Shown piece after piece: positions 25,461 through 35,860 of a DNA stretch of 64,000 nt. A model generated the notes under the pieces. The model saw only the letters and a program-made list of their open reading frames with translations. It had not been told where the DNA came from and made no database searches. Made by a program: the position numbers and the translations under genes. Location: assembly GCF_002368395.1 (NCBI RefSeq), contig NZ_AP018254.1, positions 3,286,001 through 3,350,000 on the forward strand. Reading direction: 5' to 3'. The stretch comes from Calothrix sp. NIES-3974 (GTDB lineage: Bacteria > Cyanobacteriota > Cyanobacteriia > Cyanobacteriales > Nostocaceae). The first letter of the stretch is position 1. Each line of letters starts with the position of its first letter.

Positions 25461-26444
25461 ATGGCGGAAACTTTATTTTTTAATGCTCTGCGGGAAGCCA
25501 TTGATGAGGAAATGGCTAGAGATAAGACAGTGATGGTTTTAGGTGAGGATGTGGGTCACTATGGTGGTTCCTACAAAGTCACGAAGGACCTGTATAAAAA
25601 ATATGGAGAATTACGCGTCCTGGATACACCAATTGCGGAAAATAGTTTTACCGGAATTGCAGTTGGTGCAGCGATGACTGGGTTACGTCCCATCATTGAA
25701 GGGATGAATATGGGGTTTCTACTACTTGCCTTTAACCAAATTTCTAATAATGCTGGGATGTTACGTTACACTTCCGGTGGTAATTTTAAAATTCCGATGG
25801 TTATCCGTGGTCCCGGTGGTGTCGGGAGACAGTTAGGTGCGGAACATTCCCAGCGTTTGGAGGCCTATTTTCAAGCTGTTCCGGGTTTGAAAATTGTCGC
25901 TTGTTCTACCCCCTATAACGCTAAGGGTCTGCTGAAATCGGCAATTCGGGATGATAATCCGGTGTTATTTTTTGAACATGTTTTACTGTACAACTTAAAA
26001 GAAGATTTGCCGGACACGGAGTACCTACTGCCTTTAAATAAAGCCGAAGTCGTTCGCAGTGGTCAGGATGTAACGATTTTAACCTATTCCCGGATGCGTC
26101 ACCATGTGATGCAGGCTGTGAAAAGCTTGGAGAAATCAGGCTTTGACCCGGAAGTAATTGATTTAATTTCCCTGAAACCCCTAGATTTTGATACGATTGG
26201 TGCATCAATTCGCAAAACCCATCGGGTGATTGTGGTGGAAGAGTGTATGCGCACGGGTGGTATTGGAGCGGAGTTGATTGCATCAATTAATGACAGGTTA
26301 TTCGATGAACTAGATGCTCCGGTGTTGCGGTTATCATCCCAGGATATTCCCACTCCCTACAATGGAACTTTGGAAAGATTAACAATTGTCCAACCAGAGC
26401 AAATTGTTGAAGCTGTGGAAAAAATGGTGGCACTGCGGGTATAG
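25461..26444 (+). CDS. pdhB: Pyruvate dehydrogenase E1 component, beta subunit
   Basis: A 327-residue transketolase-like protein forming the E1 alpha2beta2 thiamine-diphosphate enzyme that decarboxylates pyruvate and passes acetyl to E2. Seen: [49 protein letters not shown] (thiamine-site Glu region), [25 protein letters not shown] and the C-terminal [21 protein letters not shown]. Length and sequence are typical for cyanobacteria. The E1 alpha and E2 genes are not in the window. Stand-alone. Confidence 0.95.
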   Translation: MAETLFFNALREAIDEEMARDKTVMVLGEDVGHYGGSYKVTKDLYKKYGELRVLDTPIAENSFTGIAVGAAMTGLRPIIEGMNMGFLLLAFNQISNNAGMLRYTSGGNFKIPMVIRGPGGVGRQLGAEHSQRLEAYFQAVPGLKIVACSTPYNAKGLLKSAIRDDNPVLFFEHVLLYNLKEDLPDTEYLLPLNKAEVVRSGQDVTILTYSRMRHHVMQAVKSLEKSGFDPEVIDLISLKPLDFDTIGASIRKTHRVIVVEECMRTGGIGAELIASINDRLFDELDAPVLRLSSQDIPTPYNGTLERLTIVQPEQIVEAVEKMVALRV

Positions 26445-26536
26445 AATAAAGTCTTAATGTGGTGCAGGCTGGAAGCCTGTTCCACTCCCAACTCCCTAAT
26501 TTCTGAGCATTCTAGGAGTTTGTGAAAAATCCGAAA

Positions 26537-27562
26537 TTAATTTCCATTACGGAAAGTTGGTGCGGCAATCATTCCTAGTTTGTCCCAGAAACGGGAAGAG
26601 CAATCAAATAGGTGTAAACCAAATTCCTGGGATAGTTCTTCGCAAACCTTGACACCGCGTACACTGTTTCCTCTGCTATCTAAGGGGGGTGAAAAGACTG
26701 CAATTCCCATTTGTCCAGGGACTACAGCGATAATTCCCCCACTGACTCCACTTTTAGCGGGGATTCCCACCTTATAGGCCCATTCTCCAGCAAAATTATA
26801 CATACCGCAGGTGTACATCACACTCAGAATATCCTTAATGCAACCACTGTCAACGGCTGTTTCTTGGGTTAGGGGATTCACTCCCTTATTGGCAAGGGTT
26901 GCTGCCATCACTGCTAAATCTCGACAATTGACCATGACTGCACATTGTTGAAAATAGAGGTCAAGAACTGGCTCTATCTGCGCGTCTATCATTCCAAAGT
27001 TTAACATCAGGTGGGCCATTGCTCGGTTACGGTGTCCGGTGGAGCGTTCGGAGGTAAATACGGAAATATCCACAAACACATCATGGCCAATATAACGACG
27101 ATACATGTCTAATAAGCGATTTAAACGCTCCGTTGGGTCATTGCCTTTGATTAAACTTGTGGTGGCGATCGCTCCTGCATTTACCATCGGGTTATGGGGT
27201 CGTTTCGATTGCTCGTCTAAAATAATCGAATTAAATGCGTCTCCGGTCGGTTCTACCCCCACCCGTGTTAACATGTAGTCCCTTCCCCGGTCTGCTAAGG
27301 CTTGTCCGTAAACAAATACCTTGGAAATGGATTGAATCGTAAATAAATGATCCACATCACCCACCGCGTATACATCCCCATTCACCGTTGCGATCGCAAT
27401 ACTAAATAGTTTGGGATTGACTTTCGCTAACTCTGGAATATAATTGGCAACTACACCATCTTGCAAATGCTGATATCGATGATGTAAGTCGGCAATAAAC
27501 CCCTGAATTGGTGATTTAATTAGTTCGATTTCCCCTTGATTCCCCATCAGAACTACACCCAT
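26537..27562 (-). CDS. glsA: Glutaminase A
   Basis: A 341-residue member of the serine-dependent beta-lactamase-fold glutaminases that hydrolyse glutamine to glutamate and ammonia. The catalytic Ser-x-x-Lys is visible as SISK (Ser78, Lys81) in [16 protein letters not shown]. Family segments [58 protein letters not shown] are present. A second Met at codon 6 is a possible start. Its gene is convergent with pdhB (92-bp gap). Confidence 0.93.
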   Translation of the reverse strand: MGVVLMGNQGEIELIKSPIQGFIADLHHRYQHLQDGVVANYIPELAKVNPKLFSIAIATVNGDVYAVGDVDHLFTIQSISKVFVYGQALADRGRDYMLTRVGVEPTGDAFNSIILDEQSKRPHNPMVNAGAIATTSLIKGNDPTERLNRLLDMYRRYIGHDVFVDISVFTSERSTGHRNRAMAHLMLNFGMIDAQIEPVLDLYFQQCAVMVNCRDLAVMAATLANKGVNPLTQETAVDSGCIKDILSVMYTCGMYNFAGEWAYKVGIPAKSGVSGGIIAVVPGQMGIAVFSPPLDSRGNSVRGVKVCEELSQEFGLHLFDCSSRFWDKLGMIAAPTFRNGN

Positions 27563-28532
27563 TTTTAATGTTTTCTCTAATCTACTCCACTCGGTGTCCG
27601 GTCGTCCCTACCTCTCCAGGTTATCGATGGTGTATCAATTTATTCCATACTGCGAGTGTCAAGTTTAAATAGCTTGATATTTGCTGTATTGTTATTAATA
27701 ATCATTCCCAGTGTTTACTTTGTAGGTGAGGATAGGCGATCGCGAAACAAAGAAAATTCTCATCAAAAGGATAAGGGAAGCTGATGTAAATCGCTAATTA
27801 ATTACTAAAAACAATTAAACCTATAAGTAAGTATAAGAAATCTATTTATTAGTATTTCTAAACTCAGTAGTCCATCTCTGTTTATTATCAAATCTTTTTA
27901 TGTTTTTTGCAAGACTCAAATAGAAATATTTCTGATTATAGGGGTGATTCCGGCGTTGTTCCCCTGATAACAGTAATAGAAAATTCTAATCATAAATCCA
28001 TCTAATTCGGGTAATATGTGTTTCTTCTTTAACTAAAACTGAAGGAACGCAAACTTAGACAGCATCTAGAAAATAGGCGTGTAAATAAATAAAATAACAC
28101 TGCATACATATAAAATTGCCGATGTCAAGAATTTAAGTTTTTGTAAAAAGTTGATAAGATTCAGAAATGTTTGGAAAAAAAATGTTACACGCCAAAACCC
28201 TAGTATTTAAAAGACTTTTGCCTATGTGTTGATCAAGTTCAGGAACGAAATTTACCTAACTTTACGCTAAAACCCCGATCCACATGTTCAACAATTCGTG
28301 TTAATCTGTTGCAGTCACAATCAAAAAGTGAAAGCGAAACGAGTTCGATCAAGCTGAAGCAAATTGTTGAAGCTAGGTAGTACTTGTGAAAGTTACAACC
28401 AATCAAATTTCGTTTTGCGGGACGGGTTCGCGAGCAAGGGCAAATCATGATCACGAAATTGATGTTTTTGATTCCATTTGTGCCCGGTTGCATTCCGAAT
28501 CCCTGTTCTTTAGTCGCTTTACATTTGAAGGC
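27563..28532. other. Long gene-free spacer upstream of the RlpA-like gene
   Basis: About 970 bases without a recognisable gene; a minus-strand frame at 28239-28541 is probably accidental. A frame in phase with the downstream gene is open from 28386 but lacks coding character until the signal peptide at 28533. Length and patches of G/C-rich sequence near 28415-28505 suggest a long transcribed leader. Confidence 0.45.
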
Positions 28533-29615
28533 ATGAATCACAAAAAATTTTGGACAGTTGTCGCGCTAGTTACGAGTTTTGCTGGAATTCCATCGCTAGG
28601 TCGCACCGAAGCGACAAAGCAATCATCGACCGCAAAACCAGAGGTGCAAGCTACAGAAGTTGTCAAAGTAGGTGAATACCAAGCCGAAGACAACAACACC
28701 GTAGTCACCCAAATCCATAGCCATGAAATGGATGGAAAAGCAGCCGCAACCTTGTATGTTCGCAACATTCCCGTAATTACATTCATTGGTGCTTCAGCGT
28801 CTGCCGATACTGAAGCAGAGACCAAAATGGGAGCAGTTCAAGAATCAGACAACGGACAAGCAGCAAACATCCAGAGTGGTGTCCGCGTAGCATCTAGCCA
28901 GAACCTAACCCAAATAAAAAATTCCGTATCCGTCAACAATAGCGACCCTGTACAGCGTGCAAGTGTAGTCGCAGCTCGAATTAATGATTTAGTCCGTGCA
29001 AACGTTGATGCAAGCAAGATTGCAGTTAGTTGGAAACCTTCCGAACCAGAAACTGCTGCGAATAAAGCCCTAGAAAACTCGGCAGCATCGGTAGAACGCT
29101 ACGAAATTAAAGCCGATGGTCAAAAAGTTGTAGAAATTAACCCCAATACTAGATTGGCGGGTGCTACAGAAAACTTGGCCGCAGACGCATTACAAGCAAC
29201 CAATCGTTTGCGTCGCTTAATTGGTGGTGCAGAACCAATTACCGAGATTTCTAACTTACCCCCAACCCAGCAAATCGCTGGTATTTCCCTACCCCGACCA
29301 GCCCAGCAAATTGCTTCCGTACCTGTACGTTCCACAATTCTGGGGATTGCTTCCTTCTATTGGCAAGGGCAAAGAACAGCAACGGGAGAAAGATTTAACC
29401 CCAACGGATTAACCGCAGCTCACCGCAGTCTGCCATTTGGTACACGGGTACGGGTTACTAACAAAAGAAACGGACGTTCAGTAGTTGTCCGCATCAATGA
29501 CCGAGGACCATTCATTCGTGGTCGTGTGATTGACCTATCCCTTGGAGCTGCAAGAGCGATTGGGATGGTTGGTAATGGATTAGCACCTGTGAAGGTGGAA
29601 GTTTTAGGGCGCTAA
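28533..29615 (+). CDS. RlpA-like septal ring lytic transglycosylase (double-psi beta-barrel)
   Basis: 360 residues. A signal peptide ([20 protein letters not shown]) is followed by a long Ala/Gln/Glu-rich low-complexity region (about 25-265) and a C-terminal RlpA-like double-psi beta-barrel (about 270-360) with [40 protein letters not shown] and [19 protein letters not shown]. RlpA proteins cleave denuded peptidoglycan strands. The start at 28533 (GAAG upstream) is preferred over 28386, because only it gives an N-terminal signal peptide. No SPOR domain is visible. Confidence 0.85.
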   Translation: MNHKKFWTVVALVTSFAGIPSLGRTEATKQSSTAKPEVQATEVVKVGEYQAEDNNTVVTQIHSHEMDGKAAATLYVRNIPVITFIGASASADTEAETKMGAVQESDNGQAANIQSGVRVASSQNLTQIKNSVSVNNSDPVQRASVVAARINDLVRANVDASKIAVSWKPSEPETAANKALENSAASVERYEIKADGQKVVEINPNTRLAGATENLAADALQATNRLRRLIGGAEPITEISNLPPTQQIAGISLPRPAQQIASVPVRSTILGIASFYWQGQRTATGERFNPNGLTAAHRSLPFGTRVRVTNKRNGRSVVVRINDRGPFIRGRVIDLSLGAARAIGMVGNGLAPVKVEVLGR

Positions 29616-29952
29616 TTTGTGGAGGAGACGGGAGACAGAATACAGGAGGGGAAATTTAATAAATACATGAATACTCCGAAATATTTATTAGAGAAGACCC
29701 TCCCCATTCCCTACTTTCTACCTCCCTATTCCCCATTCCCTAAATCTAGTCAACAGTTAACAGCCTAATAAATTATTTGGTGAAGGAAATTAAGTTTACT
29801 TAAAAAAAAACTTACAAACTGACTCACAGTTTTTACGCAAAATTTGCATACACTGAGGCGTAAAAACTCTAGACAGCTACCCCTAGTGTCACATCTATTG
29901 ATAGGATTTCGGATCTAAACTATCGATGAGACAGTGTAACTAGGGGATTTTT
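29616..29952. other. Gene-free spacer before panC/cmk
   Basis: Contains C/T-rich heptamer runs (CCCTATTCCCCATTCCC near 29721-29745) and the hairpin at 29880-29946. No gene. Confidence 0.5.
29880..29946 (+). promoter_or_regulatory. Leader hairpin overlapping the panC/cmk Shine-Dalgarno
   Basis: CCCCTAGTGTCAC (29880-29892) can pair with GTGTAACTAGGGG (29934-29946), a stem of about 11 pairs with one two-base mismatch; a second inner stem (TATTGATAG/CTATCGATG region) is possible. The 3' arm contains AGGGG, the best Shine-Dalgarno for the GTG start 7 bases later, so the fold would hide it. A regulatory role is inference. Confidence 0.45.
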
Positions 29953-31557
29953 GTGCGCCTGATTAGAACCGTTGCAGCTTTGCGGTGTTATTTGGCTAAA
30001 CGCCGTATGGAAAATATATGCGCAATTGAAGAAGAGTCGCTACAATTTGAGTTAACAAGCAGTTTCCGGACTGCGATAGGCTTTGTTCCCACGATGGGGG
30101 CATTACATCAGGGGCATTTAAGTTTGATTCAAAGGGCAAGGGCAGAAAACTCGACGGTGATTGTGAGTATTTTTGTCAACCCCCTACAATTTGGGCCAAA
30201 TGAGGATTTTCAGCGATATCCGCGCACATTCGACCATGACTGGGAAGTATGTGCGCATGAAAAAGTGGACGCGTTATTTGTGCCTACTCCGGAAGAATTA
30301 GGGATAACGGAGAATAATATACAAGAATTAAAAATTACACAGGTTATCCCTCCATCTGCTATGATATCTGGCTTGTGTGGTCGTTCTCGGCTAGGTCACT
30401 TTCAGGGTGTGACTACGATTGTGACTAAGCTCTTTAACTTAGTGCAACCTGACCGAGCCTATTTTGGTGAAAAGGATGGACAGCAACTGGCAATTATCAA
30501 CAAGTTAGTTGCCGACCTGAATTTGCCAATTGAGATTATTGCGTGTCCGACGGTACGTGAACCATCGGGGTTAGCCTTGAGTTCGCGTAACCAGTACTTA
30601 ACTGCTGACCAAAAAAAAGACGCGGCTATTTTGTACAAAAGTTTGCAATGTGCGCAAGCCGCATTTAAGGCTGGTGTTCGGAATTCACGTGAATTAATCG
30701 CGATCGCCGCACGCGAAATAGCCAAAGTTAAAACTGTATCTGTCGAATATATTGAATTAGTTGAACCGACTACTTTAATGCCCATTGAACTTATTCAGGA
30801 GGAAGGAATGCTCGCGATCGCCACTCGTCTTGGTTCTACACGTTTAATTGACAACACCATGCTGCGCGATCGCCAACCGATCATCGCCATAGATGGTCCT
30901 GCTGGAGCGGGTAAGTCTACCGTTGCTCGCCAAGTTGCCAGTCAATTAGGCTTGATTTATTTGGATACGGGTGCTATGTATAGGGCCCTGACATGGTTAG
31001 TTTTAGAAAAAGGTATTGCCGTTGATGATGAATGTGCGATCGCGGAATTAGCCGCAACCAGCGTCATTGAACTAGCCTCCAATAAATCCCTAGATACCCC
31101 CGTCCAGGTGTATATTGATGGGCATGATGTCACCCAGCAAATCCGCACACCGGAAGTCACCGCCAATGTATCCGCAATTGCCGCTCAAAGTGCAGTTCGT
31201 CAGGCATTAGTCAAGCAACAGCAGCGCTGGGCGAAAAAAGGCGGATTAGTTGCCGAAGGTCGGGATATTGGCAGCCATGTTTTCCCCGATGCCGAAGTAA
31301 AAATTTATCTAACTGCATCCGTAAGGGAACGGGCACGTCGTCGTCAACAAGACTTTCACAAACAAGGGCGAACCCAAATCACCCTCGAACAACTAGAAAA
31401 AGATATTGCCGAACGCGATCGCAAAGACAGCACCCGCAAAGTCTCCCCCCTGCAAAAGGCTCCTGACGCTGTGGAATTGACCACCGACGGCTTAACAATT
31501 TCCCAAGTCACAGCCCGTATCATCGACTACTACCAACAAAGATTAACACCCCAGTAA
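29953..31557 (+). CDS. panC/cmk: Bifunctional pantoate-beta-alanine ligase / (d)CMP kinase
   Basis: 534 residues. The N-terminal half is PanC (PTMGALHQGHLSLIQRA with its HxGH ATP motif; FVNPLQFGPNEDFQRYPR; EKDGQQLAII; SSRNQYL), which joins pantoate to beta-alanine to form pantothenate. From about residue 310 the protein is a cytidylate kinase: IAIDGPAGAGKSTVAR (P-loop), YLDTGAMYRALTWL, AEGRDIGSHVFPDAEVKIYL. This fusion is characteristic of cyanobacteria. Translation starts at GTG 29953. The N-terminus (MRLIRTVAALRCYLAKRR) is slightly longer than in E. coli PanC. Confidence 0.95.
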   Translation: MRLIRTVAALRCYLAKRRMENICAIEEESLQFELTSSFRTAIGFVPTMGALHQGHLSLIQRARAENSTVIVSIFVNPLQFGPNEDFQRYPRTFDHDWEVCAHEKVDALFVPTPEELGITENNIQELKITQVIPPSAMISGLCGRSRLGHFQGVTTIVTKLFNLVQPDRAYFGEKDGQQLAIINKLVADLNLPIEIIACPTVREPSGLALSSRNQYLTADQKKDAAILYKSLQCAQAAFKAGVRNSRELIAIAAREIAKVKTVSVEYIELVEPTTLMPIELIQEEGMLAIATRLGSTRLIDNTMLRDRQPIIAIDGPAGAGKSTVARQVASQLGLIYLDTGAMYRALTWLVLEKGIAVDDECAIAELAATSVIELASNKSLDTPVQVYIDGHDVTQQIRTPEVTANVSAIAAQSAVRQALVKQQQRWAKKGGLVAEGRDIGSHVFPDAEVKIYLTASVRERARRRQQDFHKQGRTQITLEQLEKDIAERDRKDSTRKVSPLQKAPDAVELTTDGLTISQVTARIIDYYQQRLTPQ

Positions 31558-31783
31558 AGTTAAGTTTTGTTGGTTTTTTTTGTGAATTCAACCCCTCCTG
31601 TGAGTCTGCGGTGTATTCTATATCGCTGACTCATATTTTTATTTTGGATTGAGTAAACAGGAGACAGATTTTTTGGGGATTTGAGATTTTGGATTGAGTA
31701 GACTTAACACCCACCTAATTAACGACAAATTACGTACGCGAAGCGTTGCCGTAGGCTATTACAAATTACGAATTATCACCACC

Positions 31784-33430
31784 ATGTCCCAATTACTTAC
31801 CGATCCATTCTTACAATTACCCACTCCCAATTCCATACGGGTTGTTTGGTTTACGGATTTTGCTGGTCAATCCCATTGGGTAGAGTTTGGTGAGCATCTA
31901 GAGCAAAAAATTACTGCTGTCACCCAAAAACTCACACGCACCCGTGAAGATCAACAATCCTATCTCGGTGAACAACGGGGTGATGGCAAAGTTTACACAT
32001 CCCCCACACCGCGTTTAATTTGGCGACATGAAGCGGAAGTGACGAATTTGCAACCCAATCAACGCCTTCCCTACCGGGTTGTTAGTTTTGATGGGGATAG
32101 GGTGATTACCAGTCGTATATTTAGCCTGACTCCAGCACCAACTCCAGGTACACCATTAAAAATCCTGCTGACTTCTGACCACCAAATTAAACCAATGGTA
32201 GCGGCAAATTTACAGAAAGTCGTGGAAACCGTCGGTCGAGTCGATGCAGTTTGGTTTGCGGGGGATTTGGTGAATATTCCAGACCGAGCTAGCGAATGGT
32301 TTGATGATAATCGCGGTAATGCTTTTTTTCCCTGTTTGCAAGGTAATGCTTGTTATCCCATACATGGACAGCAAGGTACGCATATTTACACCGGTGGCGA
32401 AATTATCCAACATGCACCCATGTATACTTGCATTGGCAACCATGAAGTGATGGGACGATGGGAGTCGGGAGTCAATTTAAATGCGGAATTTGATAATACC
32501 ATACCTCGACAGGTTGCACTGCAATTATTTGGAAGCGAGAATATCAAAAATAATTCCTTTAATACTGATACCTACGAAGAAATATTTACCCTTCCCCAAT
32601 CCCCAACGGGTGGTAAAACCTATTACGCGGTGACATTTGGGGACATACGCTTGGTGGTGTTGTATGCAACCAATATGTGGCGATTTGTAACCACTGAGGG
32701 TGGTAAACAGGGAAAATATGGGGAGGTGGAGGCAGATTTCGAATATCCCGAAAAATGGGGTTACGGACAACATATTTACGAAGCGATCGCCACTGGTAGT
32801 CCCCAGTATCAATGGTTGGAAAGGGAGTTGGCTAGCAGCGAGTTTCAAAGGGCAAAATACAAGGTGGTCATGTTACACCATCCTCCCCATACCCTAGGTA
32901 AAAATATTGTCCCCCCCTATACGGATCCGATTCAAACTATCACACGGGATGAAACGGGAAAGGTAATTGGGGTGAGTTATGAGTATCCTCGCGCACAGGA
33001 TTATTTGCTGCGTGATGTTGTACCGTTATTGGAAACAGCCCAGGTACAGCTAGTCTTTTACGGACATTCCCATCTCTGGAATCGTTTTACCAGTCCTTCG
33101 GGAATGCATTTTTTAGAAACATCCAATGTCGGTAATTCCTACGGTGCAGCCTACGGAAACAACCACCGTGACAATATCCCCGACTGGGGGAAAGAGGATT
33201 ATCAATCCCTGGGAAATCCCAACGGTCTCCCACCCCAAATCCCGAATATCGCTCCTTTGCTGGATGCTGATGGTAATCCTTTGCCCTATATTGCAAGTAA
33301 CGAAATTACCGTATTTAGTATTTTGGATACGGGAAGGGGAGTTATTAGTAGTTATTGGTTTAATACCAGTAAACCGGATGCGGATGTGGTGAAATTTGAT
33401 GAGTTTGCCTTGGGAAGGAATGGGAAGTAG
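31784..33430 (+). CDS. Metallophosphoesterase (purple-acid-phosphatase-like)
   Basis: 548 residues. An N-terminal fibronectin-like region (about 1-120, SIRVVWFTDF...) is followed by a calcineurin-like phosphoesterase domain with metal-ligand motifs TSDHQ, AGDLVN, GNHEVMG, MLHHPPH and FYGHSHLWNR. No signal peptide is visible. It probably hydrolyses a phosphate ester or nucleotide; substrate unknown. The ATG at 31784 is chosen; the frame is open 30 codons upstream but that part is repeat sequence (ACGCGAAGCGTTGCCGTAGG). It lies 29 bp before the GrpB gene, likely cotranscribed. Confidence 0.85.
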   Translation: MSQLLTDPFLQLPTPNSIRVVWFTDFAGQSHWVEFGEHLEQKITAVTQKLTRTREDQQSYLGEQRGDGKVYTSPTPRLIWRHEAEVTNLQPNQRLPYRVVSFDGDRVITSRIFSLTPAPTPGTPLKILLTSDHQIKPMVAANLQKVVETVGRVDAVWFAGDLVNIPDRASEWFDDNRGNAFFPCLQGNACYPIHGQQGTHIYTGGEIIQHAPMYTCIGNHEVMGRWESGVNLNAEFDNTIPRQVALQLFGSENIKNNSFNTDTYEEIFTLPQSPTGGKTYYAVTFGDIRLVVLYATNMWRFVTTEGGKQGKYGEVEADFEYPEKWGYGQHIYEAIATGSPQYQWLERELASSEFQRAKYKVVMLHHPPHTLGKNIVPPYTDPIQTITRDETGKVIGVSYEYPRAQDYLLRDVVPLLETAQVQLVFYGHSHLWNRFTSPSGMHFLETSNVGNSYGAAYGNNHRDNIPDWGKEDYQSLGNPNGLPPQIPNIAPLLDADGNPLPYIASNEITVFSILDTGRGVISSYWFNTSKPDADVVKFDEFALGRNGK

Positions 33431-33459
33431 GAGATAAATCAAACAGGATTGATATATAC

Positions 33460-34032
33460 ATGAAAAAAGTCGAAGTTGTTCCCCATAATCCGGAGTGGCA
33501 ACGGGAATTCCACAAAGAATCCCAGTTTATTTTAGCTGCTTTCCATGATAATTCAACTAATTCTGGGGATAATCCTTTGATCACAGCAATTCATCATATT
33601 GGTAGTACATCAATTCCTCATATTTACGCCAAACCAATCATTGATATTCTAGTGGAAGTAACGGATATTGAGCGAGTAGATGCATATAATCCGCAGTTGA
33701 TAGCTTTAGGTTATGAAGCAATGGGAGAATTTGGTATTCCCGGAAGGCGTTATTTTCGCAAAGAAATCAATCAGGTTCGTACCCATCATGTGCATATTTT
33801 TGCAACTGGTTCCAAGCATGTCACGCGACATTTAAAATTTCGTGATTATATGATTGCCCATCCCCAACAAGCTCTAGCCTATAGCAATTTGAAACGAGAT
33901 TTAGCTGAAAAATTTCCCCATGATATCGAAGCTTATATGGATGGGAAAAATGGATTTATCCAAAATATGGAAGCATTAGCGTTAGTTTGGCAAGCTGAAG
34001 ACAAAGGAAATCTAGGTTTTGCTACCCAGTAG
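33460..34032 (+). CDS. GrpB family protein (UPF0157, nucleotidyltransferase fold)
   Basis: A 190-residue GrpB/UPF0157 protein. Typical segments: VVPHNPEWQREF, IHHIGSTSIPHIYAKPIIDILVEV and HHVHIFATGSKHVTRHLKFRDYM. The family has a nucleotidyltransferase-like fold; some members are linked to dephospho-CoA kinase, but the activity is not established. The GST-S-x-P-x-x-x-KPIID stretch would hold the metal site. It follows the phosphoesterase gene closely. Confidence 0.9.
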   Translation: MKKVEVVPHNPEWQREFHKESQFILAAFHDNSTNSGDNPLITAIHHIGSTSIPHIYAKPIIDILVEVTDIERVDAYNPQLIALGYEAMGEFGIPGRRYFRKEINQVRTHHVHIFATGSKHVTRHLKFRDYMIAHPQQALAYSNLKRDLAEKFPHDIEAYMDGKNGFIQNMEALALVWQAEDKGNLGFATQ

Positions 34033-34381
34033 AGATATGCGACCATTACGGATAACTTTGCCAACACTGTGCTATCGCGTTGTTCTGCATAATACATTCT
34101 CCAAAAAATATCTTTTCAGAATGAATATTGATAATAACTACGATTCTATAAGCTTTTGAGCGCAAGTTATATCGATTCTCTTGTACTTTGCAATAAGTGA
34201 AACTAGAATAATCAACGGTTACAGCCCCTGATATGTTATGTAGCAATCATTAGCGTCGACGATATTACACTTAATTTTGTCCAACTACTTAATATAATTT
34301 CATCCTTCCCCTTTTCCTTTGTCCCCTTAAATCCTATGATAATCATTACAGAATTTAACCAGAATCCAGCGAACTAATACT
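34033..34381. other. Gene-free spacer with MITE-like repeat
   Basis: Holds family E repeat copy 2 (34168-34266) and an AT-rich stretch before the SDR gene. No gene. Confidence 0.5.
34168..34266. repeat. MITE-like repeat, family E copy 2 (TATATCG ends)
   Basis: 99 bp starting TATATCGATTCTCTTGTACT and ending GTCGACGATATT. Same interior as 12884-12977, with a 4-5 base insertion (ATGTTATGTAGC versus ATGTAGC) and some substitutions. Confidence 0.75.
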
Positions 34382-35137
34382 ATGACTGATTTTAGGGAAA
34401 AGGTAGTTTTAATCACAGGCGGAAGTTCCGGTATCGGGAAAGCCACTGCTTTAGCTTTTGCGGAGAAAGGTGCAAAGGTGGTAATTGGTAGCCGTAGGGA
34501 AAAGGAAAGTCAGGAAGTTGTTGACAAAATTCAGGCACATGGTGGGGAAGCAATGTTTGTGCCGACGGATGTGAAAAAAGCTACCGATGTGGAAAATTTA
34601 GTGAATCAGACAGTCAGTAGTTTTGGACGTTTGGATTGTGCTTTTAATAACGCTGGAACGGAAGGGATGGTGGCTCCGGGTATTGAACAAACGGAGGAAG
34701 CTTGGGATGATGTGATTGATACTAACCTCAAGGGGGTTTGGTTGTCGATGAAGTACGAAATCCGCCAGATGTTAACCCAGGGTGGTGGTGTCATTGTCAA
34801 TAATTCTTCTGCTGCTGGGGTGATTGCAGCTGCGAACCTATCTAGCTATGTTGCTAGCAAACATGGTGTTATGGGTTTAACAAAAGCATTTGCCTTGGAA
34901 TATGCTCCCCACAATATCCGTGTCAATGCGGTATGTCCTGCTTGTATTGACACAGATATGGTGCGTCGTGGTTTTAACAGTCCGGAAATTCTGGATTACA
35001 TGATTAAGTTGCATCCGATTGGTCGGATCGGGACACCGGAAGAGGTTGCGAATGCGGTAGTTTGGCTATGTTCGAGTGATTCCAGTTTTGTCACGGGACA
35101 TGGTTTGCTGTTAGATGGTGGTTTTACGACCTGTTGA
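34382..35137 (+). CDS. Short-chain dehydrogenase/reductase (SDR)
   Basis: A 251-residue classical SDR. Visible: the cofactor motif TGGSSGIGK (about 12-20), NNAG (about 89-92), catalytic Ser in VNNSSAAG, and the YxxxK motif YVASK (about 156-160). VIGSRREKE after the second beta-strand, with Arg residues, suggests NADP(H). The C-terminus FVTGHGLLLDGGFTTC is normal. The substrate cannot be predicted; related proteins are often annotated glucose 1-dehydrogenase without proof. Confidence 0.9.
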   Translation: MTDFREKVVLITGGSSGIGKATALAFAEKGAKVVIGSRREKESQEVVDKIQAHGGEAMFVPTDVKKATDVENLVNQTVSSFGRLDCAFNNAGTEGMVAPGIEQTEEAWDDVIDTNLKGVWLSMKYEIRQMLTQGGGVIVNNSSAAGVIAAANLSSYVASKHGVMGLTKAFALEYAPHNIRVNAVCPACIDTDMVRRGFNSPEILDYMIKLHPIGRIGTPEEVANAVVWLCSSDSSFVTGHGLLLDGGFTTC

Positions 35138-35141
35138 TTTT

Positions 35142-35534
35142 TTATACTGAATCTGGGGGACGGAAACTATCTAAGGGAGCGCAAAAACTATCAATGCCAT
35201 ACTTAGTAATGTAGAGTAAAATTGGCACTGCTAGGGGCTGGGGAAAACTAGAAATGGTTTTTAGGTGCGTAAATAACTCTTGAATTGAGCGATCGCGTAA
35301 TTGACTGCGAAACTGATTTTGACAGAGAATAGTTCGCCAACGTCTGGCGAGCGCATCTAACCATTCGGAGTTGTCTCGTTGCGGTTCTAAACCCGCTCTA
35401 ATTGCCAAGGTCATGGCCGCATCTTCCAAATCCCCTTCGCAATCTTCGATTAAATCAAGAGCTTCCAATGCGATCGCGTCTTCTGCAAGTTGCGATCGAA
35501 ATTGGGCAATTTCTCTGGAGGTAATTATTGTCAT
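35142..35534 (-). CDS. Conserved hypothetical protein
   Basis: About 130 residues: MTIITSREIAQFRSQLAED... Predicted mostly helical, with an acidic first half (ALEALDLIEDCEGDLEDAAMTLAI) and no signal peptide. I recognise no family domain. The start at 35534 removes a 16-residue extension that lacks coding character; RBS support is weak. It ends 4 bp from the stop of the SDR gene on the opposite strand, so the two genes are convergent. Confidence 0.6.
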   Translation of the reverse strand: MTIITSREIAQFRSQLAEDAIALEALDLIEDCEGDLEDAAMTLAIRAGLEPQRDNSEWLDALARRWRTILCQNQFRSQLRDRSIQELFTHLKTISSFPQPLAVPILLYITKYGIDSFCAPLDSFRPPDSV

Positions 35535-35860
35535 GAAATATTTTTCAGTTATGCTTCCAATAGAAAAAATGCACACTACCATCTCAACTTAGTAGAGGCA
35601 TTTTCCCATTTTGGTATTAAGTGCAATCAGGATGCACGTCAGGTTATAATAAATAATGTTTCATGTCAACTTTTCCCGACAAATTGTCTCCCAAAGCTGT
35701 AATTCTGGAGAGGTTGCTGCAATAACATCCCTCTCAAGTTATACTTGGTACGGTGATAGATTTTTCTTGAAGTTTGTTGACAGTTAACCGTTAACAGTCA
35801 ACAGTTAACGGTTAAATATCCAAATAAAAGCTCAGTTTATAGCCATGCAAAGTATAGTTA
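35535..35860. other. Gene-free spacer with heptamer repeat
   Basis: At 35776-35815 it holds a run of GTTGACA, GTTAACC, GTTAACA, GTCAACA, GTTAACG heptamers. The upstream part contains the presumed promoter of the 35142 gene. Confidence 0.55.

Noticed and set aside
33113-33442. Minus-strand 109-codon frame
   Set aside because: It is antisense to the metallophosphoesterase, whose motifs are clear.
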